Assembly (NCBI GenBank): GCA_002311455.1
Contig: DCAJ01000023.1
Location: 13,132 to 19,813 of the forward strand
Origin: Anaerolineales bacterium UBA1136
GTDB lineage: Bacteria; Chloroflexota; Anaerolineae; Anaerolineales; UBA11657
Length of the DNA stretch: 6,682 nucleotides
Direction of reading: 5' to 3'
Shown: piece after piece, positions 1-4,495 of the stretch
Layout: the number at the start of each line of letters is the position of its first letter
Position numbering within the stretch: the first letter of the stretch is position 1
Position numbers and translations under genes: made by a program
The notes under the pieces: model-generated
What the model was told of the DNA's origin: nothing
Seen by the model: only the letters and a program-made list of their open reading frames with translations
Databases searched by the model: none

Positions 1-68
1 TCACAAGGAACGCTTCCAGAGCATTCAACGCAATCTATATTGTCACCAGATTAGGAAAACAGACATGA
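1..68 (+). CDS. 3' end of an upstream gene (partial), stop overlapping the next start
   Basis: The third forward frame is open from the window edge (first whole codon at position 3) to TGA at 66-68, giving a 21-residue tail that ends in VTRLGKQT. The TGA overlaps the next start codon as ATGA, a layout typical of translationally coupled bacterial genes, and this is the main reason to choose this frame. Two other frames are also possible. Frame 1 stays open to TAG at 52-54. Frame 2 is open and continuous with the PII-like gene, but it lacks an ATG, GTG or TTG start before position 65. The fragment is too short to assign a family. If real, the upstream gene is probably in the same transcript as the PII-like and AI-2E genes. 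Confidence 0.35.
   Translation, partial: TRNASRAFNAIYIVTRLGKQT
53..56 (+). promoter_or_regulatory. Ribosome binding site of the PII-like gene
   Basis: AGGA lies 8 nt before the ATG at 65, which is a good Shine-Dalgarno distance. It supports the start at 65 over the internal ATG at 74. Confidence 0.6.
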
Positions 69-448
69 AACAAATGATAATATTTGTACTAAATGATCTT
101 GATAAATCTGCTGACTTACTAGAAGCATGGGAAGCAGCAGGTGCAAGAGGAATAACTTGCATAAATACTACCGGTCTTGGTAACTTACGTAATACTGCAG
201 AAATAGCTGATATACCATTTTACCTAAGTCTGGCGGACATTCTGAAATCCAAGCAGCATCATCACTGCACATTTTTTACGGTAGTTGACAGCGAAAATTT
301 GTTGGAGAAACTTATTGAAGTCGCACAAGATGTCACAGGCGGATTGGACGCACCAAATACTGGTATTCTTTTTACAATACCGGTGAGTAGTGTTTACGGC
401 ATGAGTTCTGACAATTCAATGGCAAAGAATCAAAAGAAAACACAGTAA
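65..448 (+). CDS. PII-like (GlnB/CutA-fold) small regulatory protein
   Basis: A 127-residue protein, close to the usual 100-130 residues of PII and PII-like proteins. It shows a ferredoxin-like pattern: a hydrophobic first strand (residues 3-9), a helix around 14-26 ending in EAWEAAGARG, a TTGLG turn (35-39), a His-rich segment HHHC (65-68) before a strand FFTVVD (70-75), a helix LLEKLIEVAQ (79-88), and a conserved-looking tail D95-x-PNTGILFTIPV followed by VYGM (110-113). Classical PII features, namely the tyrosine-bearing T-loop and the C-terminal GxR signature, are not evident, so a nitrogen-sensor role should not be assumed. PII-like proteins are trimeric sensors of nucleotides or metabolites, often encoded beside a transporter they control. 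Here the AI-2E-type transporter follows at once. A good AGGA site sits 8 nt upstream of the ATG. The final Lys/Gln-rich residues (about 114-127) look disordered. I am fairly confident of the fold class; the ligand and partner are inferred. Confidence 0.72.
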   Translation: MKQMIIFVLNDLDKSADLLEAWEAAGARGITCINTTGLGNLRNTAEIADIPFYLSLADILKSKQHHHCTFFTVVDSENLLEKLIEVAQDVTGGLDAPNTGILFTIPVSSVYGMSSDNSMAKNQKKTQ

Positions 449-462
449 TGTGATTGGTGCTA

Positions 463-1521
463 ATGAATACAAAATGGACTGAATCGACCAAATACACAGT
501 AATAGTAGGGCTTGGCTTGGTATTAGTCTGGCTAATCTGGGTAGCGAAGCCACTAATTTTTCCATTATTAATCGCTGCTCTCCTATCATTTACCTTAAAT
601 CCTCTTGTGACTTGGTTGTGCAACCGTACTCGCATTAACCACAATCTTGCAGTAGTAGTGGTATATACACTCCTTGCTGTACTATTGGTTGCCATCCCTG
701 TAGTGGCTACTCCTTATCTTGTACGTCAGTTGGCTGGGTTTTCCGAAACTGTAAATTGGGTTTTAGACAGGACTGGCTTACTTTTTTCCCGCTCATTTAC
801 TTTCGCAGGCATTACTCTATTTCCAAGTGATTGGGTAACTAACATTGATCAATTTGTTGCAGAATCTGTTGCTACAATAGCAGGAAATGCACTCAATTTA
901 CTTGCTACTTTTACCGGTAACATGATTTGGGTGTTGATAACCATGGTCACGTTATTCTATTTGCTCAAAGATGGAGGTAGGTTAAAACAAAGCATACTAC
1001 AGGTTGCTCCGCCAAGTTTGCGTATGGAATGGGAACAACTACTCACGGATATTGACCATGCATGGGGAGCATTCTTAAGAGGACAATTACTATTGATGTT
1101 AATCGTAGGAATACTAGCTGCTGTAGGTGGTGTAGCCATAGGTCTTCCAGGCGCTGTAATTCTCGGGGTATTGGCTGGACTTCTGGATATAGTACCTTCC
1201 CTCGGACCCACAGTATCGGGGGCAATCGCAATAACCGTAGGACTGGTGCTCGGATCGACTTATCTTAATATTCCAAATGGATGGTTTGGTCTCATTGTGG
1301 CTGCTCTGTATTTTCTTGTACAGCAGATTGAAAATATATGGCTACGCCCGCAAATCATGAGCAATCGCTTGCGCCTTCATCCGGGTATTATATTTGTGGG
1401 AGTAGTAGGTGCACTAGCCGTACAAGGAATTTTGGCAGCACTACTAGTAGTACCAATTATGGCAACTGCATCTATCCTAGGACGTTATTTTTACTCAAAG
1501 CTTACAGATGTAGCCAAATGA
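463..1521 (+). CDS. AI-2E/PerM family (UPF0118) membrane transporter
   Basis: A 352-residue polytopic inner-membrane protein of normal length for the AI-2E (PF01594) family. Numbering here is from the ATG. Two N-terminal helices (about 13-45) are followed by a third (62-82), then an amphipathic extracytoplasmic-type region (about 85-135), and the C-terminal helical block (about 150-345). Family signatures are FYLLKDGGRL (165-174), AFLRGQLLLM (203-212), LLDIVPSLGPTVSG (240-253), and a QQIEN-x3-RPQ stretch leading to LRLHPG (287-308). Characterised members export autoinducer-2 (TqsA), transport Na+ or Li+ against H+, or have unknown substrates, so the substrate cannot be read from sequence. The PII-like gene ends 14 nt upstream, so the two are probably co-transcribed. 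In-frame TTG (454) and GTG (457) are alternative starts. None of the three has a clear Shine-Dalgarno sequence, which fits coupling to the preceding gene; I prefer ATG 463. The gene converges on the minus-strand pair downstream. Confidence 0.85.
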   Translation: MNTKWTESTKYTVIVGLGLVLVWLIWVAKPLIFPLLIAALLSFTLNPLVTWLCNRTRINHNLAVVVVYTLLAVLLVAIPVVATPYLVRQLAGFSETVNWVLDRTGLLFSRSFTFAGITLFPSDWVTNIDQFVAESVATIAGNALNLLATFTGNMIWVLITMVTLFYLLKDGGRLKQSILQVAPPSLRMEWEQLLTDIDHAWGAFLRGQLLLMLIVGILAAVGGVAIGLPGAVILGVLAGLLDIVPSLGPTVSGAIAITVGLVLGSTYLNIPNGWFGLIVAALYFLVQQIENIWLRPQIMSNRLRLHPGIIFVGVVGALAVQGILAALLVVPIMATASILGRYFYSKLTDVAK

Positions 1522-1590
1522 TTTATGGGCAATACTTTCAGCCATTATTGCTGATTATGCCATGTGTATATATGGTCTATAGTATGTTTA

Positions 1591-1959
1591 CTACCTAAAA
1601 GCTACTCGCAATAGCAAACTGGTAGGCACACTTACGACGCTTACTACCAACGCACCTACAAAAGCTGCTACAAATCCATCTACACGAAATCCGTATCCAA
1701 GATAAGTACCAATCCATCCGGCGAGAAGAAACATGCAAGTGTTCACTATCAGGGTACCTAAACCCAGTGTAGCTATGATTAAAGGACAAGTCACAAACCT
1801 AAGCAAAGGACGAATGACTGAATTCACCAATCCAAAGATTAATGCATTAACTATTACCGCGTCTACACTAGTGGCGATCGGCGTAACTCCAGGTACAACC
1901 TGAAATGCTACCCAGATCGCAACAACATTAACACCCCAACGAATTATGAATCCTCTCAT
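1591..1959 (-). CDS. Four-helix membrane protein, phage holin family IV / YvlD-like
   Basis: A 122-residue, very hydrophobic protein of typical length for PF04020 (Phage_holin_4_2, which includes B. subtilis YvlD). Four membrane segments are visible: about 8-25, 32-52, 56-84 and 93-117. Family-typical stretches are NALIFGLVNSVIRPLL (38-53), the TLGLGTLIVN turn (64-73), and FRVDGFVAAFVGALVVS (91-107). Chromosomal members are widespread outside prophages and are often linked to envelope homeostasis. The holin name is historical, and there is no phage gene nearby to suggest lysis. The gene lies 76 nt downstream of the dehydratase on the same strand, so it could be read from that promoter. No strong ribosome binding site is visible before the ATG. 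It faces the AI-2E gene across a 69-bp convergent gap. Family assignment is fairly secure; function is unknown. Confidence 0.8.
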   Translation of the reverse strand: MRGFIIRWGVNVVAIWVAFQVVPGVTPIATSVDAVIVNALIFGLVNSVIRPLLRFVTCPLIIATLGLGTLIVNTCMFLLAGWIGTYLGYGFRVDGFVAAFVGALVVSVVSVPTSLLLRVAFR

Positions 1960-2035
1960 TGATTAGTTACTCAGACTTAAACACATAAAATATATGTATG
2001 ACATGAGCTTACTATGCTAGGCTTATCCAAAATGG

Positions 2036-2968
2036 CTATAGTCCTACCAAGTTACAATATACATCATCATCAACGTTGCCTCCACTGAGCACGCACCCAA
2101 TTTTCAAATCCACAAAACGTTTTGCGTCAGCCAAAAGGGCTGCCACAGAAAGCGCTCCTGTAGGCTCCACTCGGAGGCCACACTGATGTAAATGCTTCAT
2201 TGCAAGTGAAATCAAACTTTCATCTATTTCTATCACACCACTCAGTTCGCGAGAAAGGATGTCGAAATTCAACCTGCCTAAGCTTATAGTTCGTGCACCA
2301 TCAGCTAAGGTATCGGGCTCTTTGTCATTTGACATTATCATGCCATTTCGCAGAGATCGGGCAGCATCGTTTGCTATTGCTGGCTCTGCTCCCCACACTG
2401 CTGTACTTATATCCCTAGAACGCAATCCGGAAATTATTCCTGCGCTTAGGCCGCCCCCACCTATAGGTACTATTATCGCGTCAACATCCGGTAACACGTT
2501 AGCCAACTCAATACCTAGTGAAGCGTTTCCAGAAATTACGTGCTCACTATCATATGCACTAGACACGTAATAATCTGGCAAAGATTTCGACAATTCTAGT
2601 ACGCGCCGTTCTCGTGATACGCTGCTTACATCAATAAGATCGACTGTGGCTCCATGACTACGTACTGCTTCTACCTTTATCCGCGCAGCTGTGTCAGGCA
2701 TTACAATAGTGCATTGTCGTCCTCTCATCCTTGCTGCACAAGCAAGAGCCTGACCGAAATTCCCTGACGAAGCAGCTATGAATCCTGGTGAATCAACTTG
2801 ATTGACAACGTTCCAGGCTGCTCTAAATTTGAAGGAACCAGTAACCTGACATAATTCACTAATAAGATAAATTTCACAACCTGTTAGCTTATTCAAATGA
2901 GTATCTTGCATTATGTGACTAGGTATTATTGGATTAGAGCTTTCAAAATTTTCCATATTAGTGTTCAA
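2036..2968 (-). CDS. PLP-dependent threonine/serine dehydratase, ACT-less (serine racemase-like group)
   Basis: A 310-residue fold-type II PLP enzyme. Visible landmarks are TGSFKFRAA (43-51) with K47 as the expected Schiff-base lysine, the substrate loop SSGNFGQA (67-74), the PLP-phosphate loop GGGGLSAG (170-177), LADGART (221-227), VEPTGALSVAALL (267-279), and SGGNVD (295-300) with S295 at the pyridine-nitrogen position. The family deaminates L-threonine to 2-oxobutyrate and ammonia, or L-serine to pyruvate, in the cytoplasm. There is no C-terminal ACT domain, so it is not the long, isoleucine-inhibited IlvA type. E195, A199 and D201 have the spacing of the divalent-cation site of serine racemases and metal-dependent dehydratases. 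The usual His after SSGN is Phe (F71). Alternatives are serine racemase, hydroxyaspartate ammonia-lyase or an EutB-like lyase. The TTG start is preferred because AGGAG lies 6 nt upstream. It is divergent from the livHM-type operon and upstream of the holin-family gene. Confidence 0.85.
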   Translation of the reverse strand: MNTNMENFESSNPIIPSHIMQDTHLNKLTGCEIYLISELCQVTGSFKFRAAWNVVNQVDSPGFIAASSGNFGQALACAARMRGRQCTIVMPDTAARIKVEAVRSHGATVDLIDVSSVSRERRVLELSKSLPDYYVSSAYDSEHVISGNASLGIELANVLPDVDAIIVPIGGGGLSAGIISGLRSRDISTAVWGAEPAIANDAARSLRNGMIMSNDKEPDTLADGARTISLGRLNFDILSRELSGVIEIDESLISLAMKHLHQCGLRVEPTGALSVAALLADAKRFVDLKIGCVLSGGNVDDDVYCNLVGL

Positions 2969-2974
2969 TAACGA

Positions 2975-2979
2975 CTCCT
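2975..2979 (-). promoter_or_regulatory. Ribosome binding site that decides the dehydratase start
   Basis: AGGAG on the minus strand sits 6 nt upstream of the TTG at 2968-2966. The first in-frame ATG (2956-2954) is 18 nt from this site, which is too far, so the TTG is the likelier initiation codon. Confidence 0.6.
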
Positions 2980-3066
2980 ATAACAGATGTAGTACTCCTC
3001 ATTGAAAAGATTAAGAGACAAGATACTTTGTACAGATTGATAACTTGTTTGGTAGGTCACAAGAAT

Positions 3067-3097
3067 ATCATATGGTACTCATTTTAAAGGCAATCAA
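3067..3097 (-). promoter_or_regulatory. Possible sigma70-type promoter for the dehydratase
   Basis: On the minus strand TTGATT (3097-3092) is followed after 19 bp by TATGAT (3072-3067), which matches the -10 consensus at five of six positions. The spacer is longer than the optimal 17 bp, and the region is AT-rich enough for chance matches. It would give a leader of about 90 nt before the TTG start. Confidence 0.3.
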
Positions 3098-3244
3098 ACT
3101 GGTTTGGGTATAAACTTGTCGACATATATTGTTCACTGACAATTATTTCGTAAACATATTGTAGCATCCGTACCTATATACAGATAAACAAAGGATAAAG
3201 CGAATTCACTAGCTAGCATCAGTTTGACTGCAAACAGCAATTGA

Positions 3245-3271
3245 TGATACACTGTGATACATCCTGCTACA
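3245..3271 (+). repeat. 10-bp-phased direct repeats, probable activator binding array
   Basis: TGATACA at 3245-3251, TGATACA at 3255-3261 and TGCTACA at 3265-3271 recur at exactly 10 bp, one helical turn. A degenerate fourth unit, TAGTATG, is at 3275-3281, and the TATAAT box falls on the next step at 3285. The array covers roughly -52 to -26 relative to the inferred transcription start and replaces a recognisable -35 box. Tandem direct repeats of 10-11 bp beside the core promoter are characteristic of OmpR/PhoB-type response regulators, but the cognate regulator cannot be named. Confidence 0.5.
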
Positions 3272-3284
3272 CTTTAGTATGTCC

Positions 3285-3290
3285 TATAAT
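3285..3290 (+). promoter_or_regulatory. Perfect -10 box (TATAAT) of the livHM-type operon promoter
   Basis: TATAAT matches the sigma70 -10 consensus exactly. No good -35 hexamer lies 15-19 bp upstream (the 3260-3269 segment is poor), and there is no TGn extension, so activation by a factor bound to the adjacent repeats is plausible. Transcription would start near 3297, leaving a leader of about 127 nt before the GTG at 3424. Confidence 0.5.
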
Positions 3291-3305
3291 TGATCTTTAA
3301 ATAGG

Positions 3306-3335
3306 TGCCAGACCTAAGATTATCTGGTCTGTGCA
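3306..3335 (+). promoter_or_regulatory. Hairpin or operator dyad in the livH leader
   Basis: CAGACC (3309-3314) pairs with GGTCTG (3326-3331) around an 11-nt loop. TGC (3306-3308) and GCA (3333-3335) extend the stem across a bulged T (3332). An overlapping alternative pairs CCAGA (3308-3312) with TCTGG (3323-3327). A short T-run (3341-3344) follows after five bases. The structure begins about 10 nt after the inferred transcription start. It could be a DNA operator for a dimeric repressor, a weak attenuator, or a 5' mRNA stabilising stem. Confidence 0.4.
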
Positions 3336-3393
3336 GCAACTTTTCAGACAAAACAAATGTTCTACATTCATCAACTACCGGTAAGTAAAGGGC

Positions 3394-3409
3394 CAAATAC
3401 TCAAATACT
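3394..3409 (+). repeat. Tandem 8-bp repeat just upstream of the livH ribosome site
   Basis: CAAATACT occurs twice head to tail (3394-3401 and 3402-3409), ending 6 nt before the AGGA at 3416. It keeps an unstructured A-rich stretch in front of the start, and may be a chance duplication. Confidence 0.5.
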
Positions 3410-3415
3410 AAAAGT

Positions 3416-3419
3416 AGGA
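3416..3419 (+). promoter_or_regulatory. Ribosome binding site of the livH-type gene
   Basis: AGGA lies 4 nt before the GTG at 3424. The distance is short but usable, and it supports the GTG over the later in-frame ATG at 3478, which has no purine-rich site. Confidence 0.45.
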
Positions 3420-3423
3420 TGTA

Positions 3424-4491
3424 GTGACTAGTTTACAGAAAACAAAGAGGATTTCATGGGTTTCAATAATTCTATGGATGCTGCGTATATTAGTCATTGT
3501 TCTAGTTATCTGGGGTGCGACTGTAACACTTACTTCTGGGAAGTATGCAGCTAGTAGTTGGATAAGCCTGACAATAGCTGGTCTAGCTCAAGGGAGCATA
3601 TATGCCCTGATTGCACTTGGATACTCACTTGTCTATGGCATTCTGCTAATGATAAATTTCGCCCATGGAGAAGTATATATGGCGGGTGCGTTTGTATCAT
3701 ATTTTGTGGCAGATGCACTTGAGCAATCCGGCTTCCTTGCAGCACAACCTCTAATCACAATTTTCATATTACTTTTGACAGCTATGGCAACCTCTACTGT
3801 GGTGGCGCTAATACTTGAACGGGTAGCGTATCGCCGACTACAAAATGCACCTCGCATGGTTTCATTGATAACTGCAATCGGAGCATCATTTTTCCTTCAG
3901 TATACATTTCGAGGTTTATTTGGGTCTGGGTTTAAGGCCTATCCAGAATTTGGGGTAATGTGGGGACGTTGGACTTTCGGGTCAGTCACAGTACAGGTAG
4001 TGCAAATCGTGGTAGCTGTAGCCGCTCTTTTGATGATGGGAGGACTTTATTGGTTCGTTGAAAAAACAAAAACCGGAAAATCAATGCGCGCAGTATCCGA
4101 AGATAAGGAAATCGCATCGCTGATGGGTATAGATGTGAACAGGGTGATTGTAATCACCTTCATATTGGGTGGAATGCTAGCCGGTGCTGCAGGAGTATTT
4201 CGTGGACTTTACCAACCGCAAGGAATTGGATACAACATGGGATTTCTACCTGGACTAAAAGCATTTTCTGCTGCAGTACTGGGGGGGATTGGAAACATAC
4301 CCGGTGCAATGCTAGGAGGAATATTCCTTGGAGTAGTCGAATCTCTCGGGCCTAATCTTGTCCTCCAAGGACTTGGTATAGTGGGAGCAAATCAACTGAA
4401 AGACGCAATTGCAATAGTGATGCTTGTTTTGGTTTTGATATTCAGACCACAAGGTATTCTTGGCGAGAAATTGTCTGAAGAAAAAGCATAA
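3424..4491 (+). CDS. livH: Branched-chain amino acid ABC transporter permease, LivH type
   Basis: A 355-residue inner-membrane permease of the BPD_transp_2 (PF02653) family, a little longer than the typical 290-310 because of an N-terminal helix (about 14-36) ahead of the core. Signatures are GSIYALIALGYSLVYG (57-72) running into INFAHGEVYMAGAF (77-90), the cytoplasmic coupling segment TGKSMRAVSEDKEIASLMGI (217-236) that contacts the ATPases, VLGGIGNIPGAMLGGIFLG (285-303), and the C-terminal RPQGILG (341-347). With LivM it forms the heterodimeric channel for leucine, isoleucine, valine or related solutes. HAAT-family homologues also carry urea (UrtB) or amides, so the substrate is not fixed by sequence. 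The start is GTG with AGGA 4 nt upstream. It is the first gene of its operon, with livM 4 nt downstream. No LivK-type binding protein precedes it, unlike the common livK-H-M-G-F order. Confidence 0.92.
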   Translation: MTSLQKTKRISWVSIILWMLRILVIVLVIWGATVTLTSGKYAASSWISLTIAGLAQGSIYALIALGYSLVYGILLMINFAHGEVYMAGAFVSYFVADALEQSGFLAAQPLITIFILLLTAMATSTVVALILERVAYRRLQNAPRMVSLITAIGASFFLQYTFRGLFGSGFKAYPEFGVMWGRWTFGSVTVQVVQIVVAVAALLMMGGLYWFVEKTKTGKSMRAVSEDKEIASLMGIDVNRVIVITFILGGMLAGAAGVFRGLYQPQGIGYNMGFLPGLKAFSAAVLGGIGNIPGAMLGGIFLGVVESLGPNLVLQGLGIVGANQLKDAIAIVMLVLVLIFRPQGILGEKLSEEKA

Positions 4492-4495
4492 TACT

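Larger units (their letters stand above)
2969..3423. other. 455-bp divergent intergenic regulatory region
   Basis: This gap lies between the dehydratase (minus) and the livH-type gene (plus). It contains no credible protein gene. From left to right it holds the dehydratase ribosome site (2975-2979); a possible minus-strand promoter (3067-3097); an imperfect direct repeat, ACATATATTGT (3122-3132) and ACATATTGT (3154-3162), 32 bp apart; a 10-bp-phased repeat array ending in a perfect TATAAT (3241-3290); a hairpin (3306-3335); a tandem 8-mer (3394-3409); and the livH ribosome site (3416-3419). Its length and content suggest that both divergent transcripts start here and may be controlled together. 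Confidence 0.7.

Noticed and set aside
372..695. Minus-strand open frame of 107 codons opposite the PII-like/AI-2E junction
   Set aside because: It lies antisense to two recognisable genes, is rich in Thr/Asn/Ser of the kind produced by reverse reading, and shows no family motif.
1529..1551. Possible terminator hairpin between the convergent genes (GCAATA 1529-1534 with TATTGC 1546-1551; alternative TCAGC 1538-1542 with GCTGA 1550-1554)
   Set aside because: The stems are short and AT-rich, the two pairings compete, and no T-run follows on either strand. Position is the only support.
1591..1959. Prophage lysis gene suggested by the holin family name
   Set aside because: The family is common on bacterial chromosomes, and no endolysin, integrase or phage structural gene is present.
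2259..2570. Plus-strand open frame of 103 codons inside the dehydratase
   Set aside because: It is antisense to conserved dehydratase motifs (the GGGG loop and LADGART), with no recognisable domain or ribosome site.
2958..3002. 15-codon minus-strand frame (including stop) overlapping the dehydratase start
   Set aside because: It has no Shine-Dalgarno sequence before its ATG, is out of frame with the dehydratase, and is short enough to be chance.
3136..3162. CTGACA as a possible plus-strand -35 box with TATTGT or CATATT as -10
   Set aside because: Spacings of 13-15 bp and weak -10 matches make it poorer than the TATAAT at 3285-3290.
3376..3383. 8-bp palindrome TACCGGTA in the livH leader
   Set aside because: It has no loop, no second copy and no spacing relation to other signals; a palindrome of this size is expected by chance.
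4460..4495. Upstream TTG start adding 12 residues to LivM
   Set aside because: It would overlap livH by 32 bp and lacks a ribosome site. The ATG at 4496, 4 nt after the livH stop, is the more ordinary operon arrangement.
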